A program made the position numbers and the translations under genes. A stretch of 64,000 nucleotides of DNA from Candidatus Sabulitectum sp. Its GTDB lineage: Bacteria > Fermentibacterota > Fermentibacteria > Fermentibacterales > JCC-6. Of this stretch, positions 9,451 through 19,459 are shown in pieces. The stretch covers positions 109,861 to 173,860 of the forward strand of contig JAGLDY010000012.1 in NCBI GenBank assembly GCA_023145375.1, read 5' to 3'. Position 1 is the stretch's first letter; each line of letters opens with the position of its first letter. Below the pieces are notes generated by a model that was not told where the DNA came from, searched no databases, and was given only the letters and a program-made list of their open reading frames with translations.

Positions 9451-10046
9451 TTCCACATCTCCCATACATCCTCAAGAGAGTTGCGAAGACCAGCTCTGGC
9501 TCTGTTTATTCGAGACTTCACAGTTCCTACCTTTATATCAAGCGTTTCAGATATCTCTTCGTAAGTAAGCCCCTGCTTTTCCCTGAGAAGAAAAGGCTCG
9601 CGGTAGTGTTCAGGCAATTCGTTAATTGCTTCCTCGATACTGGCGCCCAGTTCTCTTCTACCCTCTCGGTAGTGAGGAGTCATTTTGTGTGGACCTCTAA
9701 GAACAACCTTCTCGAGGGAGACCATTGACCACCTTGACCTGCGTCTCCACTCTTTCTTTGCCAGATTGCTGGCAATGGTGTACACCCAGGTGATAAGAGG
9801 GCGCTCAGGGTCGTAATTGTGTCTGTACTTGTACACACGGCAAAATGTCATCTGAAGCTGTTCCTCGGCGTCTTCCTCGTTGCCCAGCATACGAATTAGA
9901 TGCGAGAACAAAGGACGCTGAAACCTTTTAACAACAAGACTGAAGGCGTCTTCATCTCCACCGCAAAGATCGATCATAAGCTGAGAATCAGAGCGGGGAT
10001 CCTTTTCTTTGTTCTTCTTCAATACGCCTGTCCTCGTTCTTAGCAT
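9447..10046 (-). CDS. ECF RNA polymerase sigma factor
   Basis: Region 2: NEEDAEEQLQMTFCRVYKYRHNYDPERPLITWVYTIASNLAKKEWRRR; region 4: INELPEHYREPFLLREKQGLTYEEISETLDIKVGTVKSRINRAR. Confidence 0.93.
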   Translation of the reverse strand: MLRTRTGVLKKNKEKDPRSDSQLMIDLCGGDEDAFSLVVKRFQRPLFSHLIRMLGNEEDAEEQLQMTFCRVYKYRHNYDPERPLITWVYTIASNLAKKEWRRRSRWSMVSLEKVVLRGPHKMTPHYREGRRELGASIEEAINELPEHYREPFLLREKQGLTYEEISETLDIKVGTVKSRINRARAGLRNSLEDVWEMWK

Positions 10047-10147
10047 GCTACCTCCGTGGTTCCGCTAATCATAAGTACAATTACCCCGGGAGACCAGATT
10101 TGTTCCAAGGTTGACCGCAAGGAGTTCATTTCGGCAGAATAGGCATT

Positions 10148-12037
10148 ATGAAAAATAATATTTTCCTTAGAATTCTCGCCATGGCAAAAGCGTACAGAGG
10201 CCGATTGGCACTGGCTCTCTTTTTTGCTCTTGTATTTGCCGCCTCCAGCGGGGCTACCCTTGCTATGCTTCTGCCGATATTTGATGATGTATTCAGCGCA
10301 GGACAGGAAAATGGCTCTTCTCTCGACCTTGGCCAGGCGATGTCTCAAACTCTTCTGCCTCACCTTGAAGGGTTCAAAAACTCTTTGTTCAGCTGGGACA
10401 CATCTTCCATGCTGGATAATCTCAGGAGCATTCCCGGGGCCTTTCTTGAGGGTATACACATGGCATCCCCGTCACAAGCCCTGCTGGCAGTAATAATAAC
10501 CATAGTTTCTCTTATTCTTATAAAGAATATTTCCCTCTTTCTCCAGACGTTTTTCATCGCTTCTGTTGAGGAAGGCATGCTCAGGGACCTGAGAGTCAGG
10601 GTCTATTCCCACCTTCTAAAACTTGATCTGGGGTACTTTGCCAGAAGCAGGTCAGGTGAATTGACCACCCGCGTTACCGCGGATGTTGTAAGGATCAAGA
10701 GAACAGTTACTCAGTCCCTTATCACCCTTGTAAGACAGTTCTTCCTTCTGGTTGTCTACTTTGCCATTACCATGTGGGTATCGTGGAGACTGACCCTTGT
10801 GACCATTGCAGTCCTTCCTCCCAGCATGGCCCTGATACTTCTTCTTGGAAAGAGCCTTCGCAGGAAGAGCCACAGAGCTCAGGAAAAGATGGCTGATTTT
10901 GCCAGTTTCCTTACAGAAACAATAACAGGGGTTCGTGTTGTAAAAGCCTTTGCCATGGAGTCTTTTGAGGAAAAGCGATTCCTGAACAGTGTTAATGCCC
11001 ACATGAGATACGAGATCGCTCTCCGCCGGATGAAAGCTCTTTCAGGCCCCATGACGGAGTTCCTTGGAGCTGTTGCAGCCGGTGTTATCCTCTGGTATGG
11101 TGGGAATGCAGTTATAAACGGTACCGGTATGTCACCGGGCAAATTTATGGTGTTTCTGGCCGCTGCGCTCAGTATGATGGACCCGGCGAAAGGTATCAGC
11201 AAGACTTACGCTTCGATTCAGGCAGGACTTGCCGCAGGGGAGAGAGTCTTCGGGATAATTGACACAGCCCCTGCAATAGTAGAGATTGACTCCGCTGTTA
11301 CCCCGGCCCCACTTTCAAGGTCAATCAGGTTCGAAGATGTTTCCTTCGGCTACGATCCTGAGAAACCGGTATTGAAGAACATAACAATGGAGATACGTTC
11401 AGGTGAGATAGTGGCTCTTGTGGGTCCAAGCGGAGGCGGTAAGAGCACTCTGGCTGACATGATTCCCAGGTTCTACGACCCGGATCACGGCAGAATACTC
11501 CTTGACGGGATAGACCTAAGGAAACTGAGTATAGCAGGTCTCCGCAGCCAGCTCGGTGTGGTGACCCAGGAGACAGTTCTCTTCAACGACACAGTGTTCA
11601 ACAACATAGCCTACGGTGATTCTGATATTTCCATTGAGCAGGTAAGAACAGCCGCAAAGGTGGCAAATGCTCTGGAATTCATTGAAGACATGCCTAAGGG
11701 TTTCTCCACTGTGATCGGTGAGAGGGGTATTACTCTTTCCGGAGGACAGAGACAGAGACTGGCAATTGCCAGGGCTGTTCTTAAGAATCCTCCAATTCTT
11801 ATTTTTGACGAGGCCACAAGCGCCCTGGATACCAAGAGTGAAAAGCTGGTTCAACAGGCGATAGATGTACTTGTTGAGGGAAGAACATCCCTTGTGATAG
11901 CTCACAGGCTCAGTACCATCAAAAAGGCTTCAAGGGTCCTTTACATTGAGGATGGCAGGATACTGGAGGAGGGAACCCATGAGTCCCTCCTTGATTTAAA
12001 GGGCAAGTATTCATCTCTGTGGGAGATGCAGTTCTAA
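10148..12037 (+). CDS. ABC transporter permease/ATPase, MsbA-like
   Basis: TM domain plus NBD with Walker A GPSGGGKST, signature LSGGQRQR, Walker B ILIFDEATSALD. Confidence 0.92.
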   Translation: MKNNIFLRILAMAKAYRGRLALALFFALVFAASSGATLAMLLPIFDDVFSAGQENGSSLDLGQAMSQTLLPHLEGFKNSLFSWDTSSMLDNLRSIPGAFLEGIHMASPSQALLAVIITIVSLILIKNISLFLQTFFIASVEEGMLRDLRVRVYSHLLKLDLGYFARSRSGELTTRVTADVVRIKRTVTQSLITLVRQFFLLVVYFAITMWVSWRLTLVTIAVLPPSMALILLLGKSLRRKSHRAQEKMADFASFLTETITGVRVVKAFAMESFEEKRFLNSVNAHMRYEIALRRMKALSGPMTEFLGAVAAGVILWYGGNAVINGTGMSPGKFMVFLAAALSMMDPAKGISKTYASIQAGLAAGERVFGIIDTAPAIVEIDSAVTPAPLSRSIRFEDVSFGYDPEKPVLKNITMEIRSGEIVALVGPSGGGKSTLADMIPRFYDPDHGRILLDGIDLRKLSIAGLRSQLGVVTQETVLFNDTVFNNIAYGDSDISIEQVRTAAKVANALEFIEDMPKGFSTVIGERGITLSGGQRQRLAIARAVLKNPPILIFDEATSALDTKSEKLVQQAIDVLVEGRTSLVIAHRLSTIKKASRVLYIEDGRILEEGTHESLLDLKGKYSSLWEMQF

Positions 12038-12958
12038 ATGAAGAATCTTCTGGTAAGACTTCATTCTCTGGGAGATGTTGTTCTTGCATCGGGAACAGCT
12101 GTATCAATGGCCGGCAGCGGCCCTGTAAGTTTTGCAACCAGGCCTGCTTATGAGCCGGTGATCAGAAGAATCCCTGGAGACATTATTCCTTTCCCCCTCA
12201 GCGGTAACTGGAGAGAACTGAGAGAAGCTTCCAGAGATTTCTCTACAATTGTCGATCTGCAGAACAACCTTGCCACCAGACTGGCATTCACCGGAAAGAA
12301 TGTAAAAAGATTTCATTTCAGCAGAAGAGAGAGAAGAAAGGTGCTCCTTGGCACCGGGAAAACTCTTCCATGGAGAGCAGAGGGATATCTGCGCACCTGG
12401 TCGGATCAAGGGAACCCCGCTCCTGTTCTGGACAGGCTTGAAACTTCTTCTGACGGCCGGTTAACCGTTGGGATAGTCGCCGGGGGAAAATGGCAGATGA
12501 AGACCATTCCTCCCGGGGTTATCACTGAGCTGGCCCGCCTCTTCTGCGATCTGGAGGGGGCAGAGGTTCTCATTCTTGGTGATCCAGGGGAGGCATCTCT
12601 TGCGAAGAATATCGTAGAGGAATGCGGTTACCGTAATGTTAGATCTGTTGCAGGTGAGGGTGGAATATCCCAGCTGATCAGCAGGATAGAGAAACTCAGC
12701 CTTCTTATCTCTCCTGATTCAGGTCCGGCGCATCTTGCTATGGCTCTGGGAGTTCCAGTTCAGGTCATCTTCACTTCAACATCACCTGCTCTTGGATTCT
12801 GGTCAGATACTTTCAAAGGCGCTTACATGGTCAACCCCATTCCCTGCAGACCCTGTCACAAACACGGCGGAAGTAAATGCACCGCTGGAGATGAACAGTG
12901 CAGAAGCATGCTTGTTCCAAGAGATGTCTTTCAGGAGGCAATGTGTCTGGTTCCATGA
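12038..12958 (+). CDS. Glycosyltransferase family 9 (heptosyltransferase-like)
   Basis: LISPDSGPAHLAMALGVPVQVIFTSTSP and N-terminal VRLHSLGDVVLAS. Confidence 0.88.
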   Translation: MKNLLVRLHSLGDVVLASGTAVSMAGSGPVSFATRPAYEPVIRRIPGDIIPFPLSGNWRELREASRDFSTIVDLQNNLATRLAFTGKNVKRFHFSRRERRKVLLGTGKTLPWRAEGYLRTWSDQGNPAPVLDRLETSSDGRLTVGIVAGGKWQMKTIPPGVITELARLFCDLEGAEVLILGDPGEASLAKNIVEECGYRNVRSVAGEGGISQLISRIEKLSLLISPDSGPAHLAMALGVPVQVIFTSTSPALGFWSDTFKGAYMVNPIPCRPCHKHGGSKCTAGDEQCRSMLVPRDVFQEAMCLVP

Positions 12959-15504
12959 ATACTCCCATGATGAAACAGTACCTTGCCATGAAAAAGGAAT
13001 ATCCTGATTCGGTTCTGCTTTTCCGCATGGGAGACTTTTACGAAACATTCCTGGATGATGCCAGAAAAGTCTCATCCATTCTGGGGATCACACTTACAGC
13101 AAGACAGAAAGATAAAAAAACAGGCGGTGGTATACCCCTTGCCGGTTTTCCATATCACGCGCTGGACGGGTATCTTACTAAATTGATAAGAGCAGGTTGC
13201 AGAGTTGCCGTATGCGAGCAGACTGAAGACCCTAAAAAGGCAAAGGGACTGGTCAAAAGGGATGTTATAGAAATAGTTACACCGGGAACGCTGGTAAGTG
13301 GTTCAGCTCTTGATGAACATTCAACTGCCCTTCTTGCATCTGTCTCAGTTATCGGAGCAAGAGCAGCACTGGTATTCTGCGATCTGTCAACAGGTGATAT
13401 CAGGGCAACCGAATTAAAAACTCCTATGCTTTCAGTTGAACTTGCTAGAAAAGCTCCCCGGGAAGTTCTTGTTTCCGAGGATGCGCAGATAACCGTCCCT
13501 GACGGTTGCGAGATAACGCTGCTGGAAAGCTGGAAGTTTGATCCCGAGTCAGGGGAACGGGAAATAGCACACACCTTCGGTAAGGCTTCCGCAGAGGGAT
13601 TCGGTCTTGCAGACAGTCCTGTTCTTCTTTCCGCTATGGGTGCTCTGCTAACTTATATCGGACATACGAAGAGATCGGATGTCTCCCATCTTGATTTTCG
13701 GGGTGTGTACAGGCAAAGTGACTATCTGGTGATAGACAGATCAAGCTCAAGGTCCCTGGGTATTGTAGACTCACCTCCAGGGGAAGAGAGTGCTGTACTG
13801 GCAGACCGAACTGACAGAACACAGACACCTGGAGGCGGAAGACTCTGGAGACAGTGGCTGGTTTCACCCCCGATGGACAGCGCTGTAATTCAGAACAGGC
13901 ATCAAGCTATTGAGGAGCTCATCGCAACTGGACTTCACCACCGTATAAGAGTAATTCTTGAGAAAGCTACAGACCTGGAGCGGCAGGGGGGTAAACTGGG
14001 TACACTCAGGGCCTCACCAAGGGATCTCAGGTCAATCCAGCAGACAGCGGTTCTGATTCCGTTGCTAAAAGAGGAGCTGTCAGGCTCATTATCCCTACTT
14101 CTGGAAGAATTGTCACAGATGGACTCTCTGGAGGTGCTCGCTGGAAGGATCGATGAAACGATCTGTAACGACCCTCCTGCAAGGATATCCGACAGCGGGT
14201 ACATAAGAGAGGGGTATTCAGAAGAACTGGACAGCCTTCGGGTGGTGAAAAAAGGCGGCAGGCAGTGGATGGAGAAAATGCTTGAAAGGGAAAAGGCTGC
14301 CACCGGAATAGCAAAACTGTCAGTGGGATATAACAAAGTCTTTGGTTACTACCTTTCAGTATCTAATTCCTTCAAGCATCTTGTTCCTGACTACTTCATA
14401 AGAAAGCAGACCCTTGTTGGCGGAGAGCGTTTCGTTACCCCTGAGTTAAAAGAGATGGAAGAGAAGATCCTCACCGCAGACGAAAGCATTGCAGTTCTTG
14501 AAGCAGACATCTTCAACAGTCTTCTTCAGGAAGTCGCAACTTCTGTAGGACGGATCAAAATGGCTGGCAGAGGGCTTTCACGACTTGACGTTCTCTCTTC
14601 TCTGGCATCTGTAGCTGCTGAGAGAGGATGGGTCAGGCCAGAGCTTTCAGATGACCCGACGCTGGAGATAACAGAGGGGAGACATCCGGTTCTTGAAGAG
14701 ATGCTGCCCAGGGGAGAGTGTGTTCCGAACGATGTTCTGCTGAATTCTGAGAACAGGATCCTCCTTGTTACAGGGCCCAATATGGCTGGAAAATCCACAT
14801 ATCTGAGACAGACAGCTCTGCTGGTCATTCTTGCCCAGAGCGGGTCTTTTGTTCCTGCGGAATCCATGACATTCAGCCCGGTTGACAGGATATACACCAG
14901 AATAGGGTCTGGTGATCGCCTCTCACGGGGTCAGTCCACATTCCTGGTTGAAATGGCTGAGGCTGCCTCGCTGCTTAACGGCAGTACCCAGCGAAGCCTT
15001 GCTGTTCTTGATGAAGTTGGAAGAGGAACCAGCACCTATGACGGCCTCTCCATAGCCTGGGCCATGCTTGAGTACCTCCACGACAACAGTGAACACAGAC
15101 CCATGGTTCTCTTTGCCACTCATTACCATGAACTCACCTCTCTCGCTTCAAGACTCCCCCTCTGCGCAAATGCAAATGTGGTGGTTCGTGAGACAGGTAA
15201 CAGAATAGCTTTCCTTTACAAGGTGGAGGAGGGTGCTGCGGACAGGTCATACGGAATTCATGTTGCTGCCATGGCAGGTGTTCCTTCTCCGGTTCTAAGG
15301 CGAGCCAGAAAAGTTCTTCAGGACCTGGAATCCGGCAAGCATCTGCTTCCTTCAAGTGGCAGAGACGAGACCGGCCAGATGACCCTGCCCCTTGCCAACC
15401 CGGAACATCCTGTTCTGGAGGAAATTCGAAAGATGGAACCTGACAGTCTGACCCCCCGTAAAGCCCTTGAGCTTATCTACCTTCTACGTGACAGACTTGA
15501 CTAG
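12955..15504 (+). CDS. mutS: DNA mismatch repair protein MutS
   Basis: MKQYLAMKKEYPDSVLLFRMGDFYETF; TGPNMAGKSTYLRQTALLVILAQSGSFVPA; DEVGRGTSTYDGLSIAWA. Start set at ATG 12955 (ATGA overlap), not the longer ORF at 12898. Confidence 0.97.
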   Translation: MNTPMMKQYLAMKKEYPDSVLLFRMGDFYETFLDDARKVSSILGITLTARQKDKKTGGGIPLAGFPYHALDGYLTKLIRAGCRVAVCEQTEDPKKAKGLVKRDVIEIVTPGTLVSGSALDEHSTALLASVSVIGARAALVFCDLSTGDIRATELKTPMLSVELARKAPREVLVSEDAQITVPDGCEITLLESWKFDPESGEREIAHTFGKASAEGFGLADSPVLLSAMGALLTYIGHTKRSDVSHLDFRGVYRQSDYLVIDRSSSRSLGIVDSPPGEESAVLADRTDRTQTPGGGRLWRQWLVSPPMDSAVIQNRHQAIEELIATGLHHRIRVILEKATDLERQGGKLGTLRASPRDLRSIQQTAVLIPLLKEELSGSLSLLLEELSQMDSLEVLAGRIDETICNDPPARISDSGYIREGYSEELDSLRVVKKGGRQWMEKMLEREKAATGIAKLSVGYNKVFGYYLSVSNSFKHLVPDYFIRKQTLVGGERFVTPELKEMEEKILTADESIAVLEADIFNSLLQEVATSVGRIKMAGRGLSRLDVLSSLASVAAERGWVRPELSDDPTLEITEGRHPVLEEMLPRGECVPNDVLLNSENRILLVTGPNMAGKSTYLRQTALLVILAQSGSFVPAESMTFSPVDRIYTRIGSGDRLSRGQSTFLVEMAEAASLLNGSTQRSLAVLDEVGRGTSTYDGLSIAWAMLEYLHDNSEHRPMVLFATHYHELTSLASRLPLCANANVVVRETGNRIAFLYKVEEGAADRSYGIHVAAMAGVPSPVLRRARKVLQDLESGKHLLPSSGRDETGQMTLPLANPEHPVLEEIRKMEPDSLTPRKALELIYLLRDRLD

Positions 15505-15544
15505 TGAAGTGCAACATGTGCTCCCCCTCTTATTTAAGCATTAG

Positions 15545-15560
15545 GTAAACAGGTGTTTAC
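15545..15560. promoter_or_regulatory. Perfect inverted repeat, candidate operator
   Basis: GTAAACA-GG-TGTTTAC; overlaps a candidate -35 (TTTACT 15556-15561), 17 nt from TATAGT at 15579-15584. Confidence 0.5.
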
Positions 15561-15603
15561 TTTGGGTTGAGTATTGCCTATAGTAAGAGTGGAGGTGAGA
15601 ATA

Positions 15604-15987
15604 ATGAGAAACAGATGGACTGTTCAGACGGAAAAGGGAGATCACAGCGTTCAGGCTGTGTGGGGTGCAGTGGAAGAAGCTTCAGGGAAAAGAACAACAG
15701 CAGTGGTGCTGAACACCGAGTCGAAAGCTGCAATGGTAATTCTGGCTTCAGGGATGTTCTACCTGAGCGGGCCAGGTATGGTGAAACCAGTACTGTTCAG
15801 AGTTGACAGCTGCAACAGAGCTCAGTTAAAGAACTGCATGTTTGTAAGAGCAATAGAAACTGCTGACATGGTCAGGGTAATGGAAAACAGCATACTCAGG
15901 GAAATGAGAAAGCTCCTGGAACTTGATATGCTGGAAGCTGCAGAGAGCTCAGTTATGTCAGACGCTCTTCAAATCGCGGCTTCCTGA
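15604..15987 (+). CDS. Hypothetical protein
   Basis: ATG 15604 preceded by GGAGGTGAGAATA; 127 aa, no family recognised. Confidence 0.6.
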   Translation: MRNRWTVQTEKGDHSVQAVWGAVEEASGKRTTAVVLNTESKAAMVILASGMFYLSGPGMVKPVLFRVDSCNRAQLKNCMFVRAIETADMVRVMENSILREMRKLLELDMLEAAESSVMSDALQIAAS

Positions 15988-16066
15988 AGTCATTCATCAG
16001 TTGTAGAAAAATACTTTTTAGCTAATATTCCCCTTTTGGATAAGGTTTTCACTTCTCAGGGGGTAT

Positions 16067-16810
16067 CTGATTTCTAAAGAGGGAATAAGCCTGTTCTTTC
16101 CTGCATACAACGAGGAAGAGAATGTAGAGTACATGGTGCGAAGTGCCTGCAAGGTACTTACCAACGTCGTTGGAGACAACTGGGAGATCATCGTGGTTGA
16201 CGACGGCTCCACTGACTCCACTGCATCATTAACCCTCTCAATGTCGAAGAAGGAACCCCGCATCAGACTTGCTTCTCATAAAGGCAATCTCGGATTTGGA
16301 AGAGCCGTCCGAACCGGGATAGAACGGTCTACTAAAGAATGGATATTCTATACTGATTGCGATGGCCAGTTCGACCTTGAAGAACTGGAGCTGGTGTGGG
16401 CAAGAAGACATGAGGCTGACATTGTTTCAGCATTCAGAAGGAATAGAAAAGACCCCGGTATGCGACTTGGATACTCTCTTCTCTGGACCACTCTCACTCT
16501 TATGCTCTTTATCCGAGGATTCAAGGATGTGGATTCCTCATTCAAGCTCTTCAGGGCGTCCATCTTTCGACGGATAAAACCTCGCTCCACCTGCGGAGTA
16601 ATTGATTTCGAAATACTTACACTAGCCCGTGACATGGGGTACAGGGTGATACAGATGCCTGTAAGCCACTACGAACGGCGGGCAGGTACCGTTTCTTTCG
16701 AAAGTGTCAGGAACGGATTTATCGCATTTGTCAAGTTCGGTCCGATCTATGAAATGTTTCAGCAGTTACTGGCGTTCAGAATAAGAAGCTGGCGGGGTAC
16801 AGGTCAATGA
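16067..16810 (+). CDS. Glycosyltransferase family 2 (dolichol-phosphate mannosyltransferase-like), non-canonical start likely
   Basis: Essential N-terminus ISLFFPAYNEEENVEYMV lies upstream of the first ATG (16133); VDDGSTDST and YTDCDGQFD motifs. No ATG/GTG/TTG between in-frame stop 16019 and 16133. Confidence 0.85.
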   Translation: MISKEGISLFFPAYNEEENVEYMVRSACKVLTNVVGDNWEIIVVDDGSTDSTASLTLSMSKKEPRIRLASHKGNLGFGRAVRTGIERSTKEWIFYTDCDGQFDLEELELVWARRHEADIVSAFRRNRKDPGMRLGYSLLWTTLTLMLFIRGFKDVDSSFKLFRASIFRRIKPRSTCGVIDFEILTLARDMGYRVIQMPVSHYERRAGTVSFESVRNGFIAFVKFGPIYEMFQQLLAFRIRSWRGTGQ

Positions 16811-17934
16811 TCAAAGCTATGCTGGTTTCGCCTTTTCCACCGCAACCAACTGGTCTTGCAGACTATGCTAAAAGAATTCTTTCCCTTACAAAAGATCATG
16901 TGGACTGGACTGTTGCATATCCTGCAACAGCGCTTCCTCTGGACGGTTACCGGTCCATTCCAATATCAGAGATCAAGCAGAAAGATATACAGGGACCTGT
17001 AGTCTACCAGGTGGGCAACTCACCACACTGTGAGGAAGTTATAGAAGCCCTTCTCGCCTTTGGTGGTACAGGGCTCTTCCATGAGACCAACATGCACCAC
17101 GTTCTCCGGAACAGGGCTGCTGACTCCGGGGATTGGGATAAGTATAACGACCATGTGGTTCATGAATACGGGAACAGGTCAGATTCATTTCTAAGGATAA
17201 TGGGCAAAAGATCTAAAAGTTTTTCAGAGTATGACAGAAGGCTCAGAGACAACCCTCTTCTTGGTAAACTGGCTTCAGCATGCGGTAACATCGCAGTACT
17301 CAGTGATACGGCCAAACTTGAAATGGAGAAACTGGCACCTGGAAGGTCCATAGTTAGAATGGGTTTTCTTCCTGATTTTCTGGAAAGAGCAGAGAAACCC
17401 CGTAAGAAAGACAAAACGGTAGTAATTGGAATTGCCGGAACCTTCCACTACGGAAGAAGCTGGGAAGAAATGGTGAAAGCGGTGTCAATGCTGCGAAAAA
17501 CAGTTGACTGCCGACTGCTGGTTACAGGTGGAGGCTGGCCGGAAACGGACCACCCGTGGATAACCGTCACCGGTAGACTGCCTGACAAGGAGTTCAGAGA
17601 ACAGATCGAACTGTTTGACATAGCCCTGGACCTCCGACACCACACTTGCGGCGAAACCAGCGGCTCCATGATGGACATACTCAGAAGCGGCATCCCTGCG
17701 GTTCTCTCAACAGAAGGCACTTTCAGGGATCTTCCTGCGGATGCAGTTCTTAGAATACCTTCCGAATCCGGAGCAGGCGGGGGATACGCAGCTCTAAAGT
17801 ACCTTCTTGATAATGATGAGATACGCCGTAACATCTCTGAAGCAGCTGCAGATTACTTCGCAGAGGTAAGTGACAGAGGAAAGTGTCTGAAAGAATGGCT
17901 TTCCCTCCTTGAAAGAAGCTCAGGTGAACACTAA
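16807..17934 (+). CDS. Glycosyltransferase (GT4-like)
   Basis: N-terminus LVSPFPPQPTGLADYAKRIL; C-terminal half VIGIAGTFHYGRSWEEMVKAVSML; ATGA overlap. Confidence 0.75.
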   Translation: MIKAMLVSPFPPQPTGLADYAKRILSLTKDHVDWTVAYPATALPLDGYRSIPISEIKQKDIQGPVVYQVGNSPHCEEVIEALLAFGGTGLFHETNMHHVLRNRAADSGDWDKYNDHVVHEYGNRSDSFLRIMGKRSKSFSEYDRRLRDNPLLGKLASACGNIAVLSDTAKLEMEKLAPGRSIVRMGFLPDFLERAEKPRKKDKTVVIGIAGTFHYGRSWEEMVKAVSMLRKTVDCRLLVTGGGWPETDHPWITVTGRLPDKEFREQIELFDIALDLRHHTCGETSGSMMDILRSGIPAVLSTEGTFRDLPADAVLRIPSESGAGGGYAALKYLLDNDEIRRNISEAAADYFAEVSDRGKCLKEWLSLLERSSGEH

Positions 17935-19459
17935 ACACCTGATAGCCCTGCTTGCAATCCTCTTTCTCATGCCCTGGGCTGTTACGCTTACAGGCAGCAA
18001 TGAGACCGTGGGAATGTACGCCGGGGACGATCACGCTATTGTTTCAGGAGACAGCGATGTATATGACAGCATCTGGCAAGTGAATTGGATTCACAGAGCA
18101 TTTTCTGAGGGGTTTGATCCCAGGGTTTATGGAGAGATATCACTTGCCTGGCACAACATGGGCTGGCCTGATCTCTTCCTTTCATACATAACAGGCAGCA
18201 GTTACAATCTGATGCTTTTTCTTGGAGCATTGTTCTCTGCCCTAGCGGGATACTATCTTGCCCGTTCCTGGGGTCTTGGCAGGAATGGATCTCTTATCGC
18301 AGGATTCATCATAGCATGGATGCCTGTTCGTGCGATAAGGATGTACCAGCACTACTCTATAGCATCCATAGGTTATGTTTTACTGGCAATGGCGTTCCTC
18401 AGGAGCTGGGTGATTGCAGGAAGAAAAAAGAACCTGATCCTGCTTTTGGTTTTCTCTGCTGTTGCAGTTATGGAAAGCCTGAATCACGGAATAATTATCG
18501 CCTTTGGGTGGCTGATCTCAATGCTGTTTATGGGTAAGAAATACCTGAAAAGATCCATTATTGCCGGTGTAATCGCCGGTGCAGGCTGCATACTTGGATC
18601 TCTCTGGCTTTTTACCGCTCCAGGGGCATTCTCACAGGACCCAGGCAAAGACTGGAAAGAGGCGGTTTTCTGGGCTGCAGAACCTCAGTCTTTTTTTCTT
18701 CCATCATTTGCCGGAAATCCTCTTGTTCCTGACTACATGCCTAACGATTTCGAAGGTATTGTAACCCCAGGGGCAACAGTAGTACTCCTTGCTTTGTTGT
18801 ATTGCTGGAAAAAAAAGTACTGGAAGGCTCTCCTGGCAGTGCTAGCAGTGATGATTCTTTCCATGGGACCGCTTTTAAAGATTAACGGAGTGCCCACGCC
18901 TGTTCCACTGCCCTATATGGTTCTAGCCAAGATGCCGTGGCTCTCTGCTGCCAGGACTCCTTCAAGACTGGCCATCCTCACCGGCATAATGGCGGCAATA
19001 GCTGCCGGTGCATTCATTGAGCAGAGAAAAGCAAGAGCCGGGTGGCTTTTAACAGGTCTGGTTCTTCTTGAGATCGTTCCCCTGCGAGTACGCTCAATTG
19101 AAGCCACTGTACCCGACTTCTATGCAACCACAGGGGATACCGGGATTACCCTTGAAGTTCCGGCTACTAATCTGATAAGAAGATACTCTCTCTTTTCTGC
19201 TGTTGACGGGGCACCCAGAATAGTCAAATTTTTTGCACGGGGTGGAGAGGACCAGATGGGCAGTATTCCTGAGAATCTCCATTGGGGCAGCAGTTCAGCG
19301 CCCTGTGAATCGGACATCATTCTGGCAGGCGCAGAAACTGTCGTTTACAACAGATGGATGTTCACCGATTCCATACGCTCATATTACGACTCTCTCTACG
19401 AAAATATCTTCTCTGAGCAGGACAGAGAAGACAGTGTATGGGTCTGGAAAGCGCTATGA
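17924..19459 (+). CDS. Polytopic membrane protein (GT-C/YfhO-like)
   Basis: Multiple TM segments, TM1 LIALLAILFLMPWAVTLTGS; GTG start 17924 overlapping upstream gene. Confidence 0.6.
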   Translation: MNTKHLIALLAILFLMPWAVTLTGSNETVGMYAGDDHAIVSGDSDVYDSIWQVNWIHRAFSEGFDPRVYGEISLAWHNMGWPDLFLSYITGSSYNLMLFLGALFSALAGYYLARSWGLGRNGSLIAGFIIAWMPVRAIRMYQHYSIASIGYVLLAMAFLRSWVIAGRKKNLILLLVFSAVAVMESLNHGIIIAFGWLISMLFMGKKYLKRSIIAGVIAGAGCILGSLWLFTAPGAFSQDPGKDWKEAVFWAAEPQSFFLPSFAGNPLVPDYMPNDFEGIVTPGATVVLLALLYCWKKKYWKALLAVLAVMILSMGPLLKINGVPTPVPLPYMVLAKMPWLSAARTPSRLAILTGIMAAIAAGAFIEQRKARAGWLLTGLVLLEIVPLRVRSIEATVPDFYATTGDTGITLEVPATNLIRRYSLFSAVDGAPRIVKFFARGGEDQMGSIPENLHWGSSSAPCESDIILAGAETVVYNRWMFTDSIRSYYDSLYENIFSEQDREDSVWVWKAL

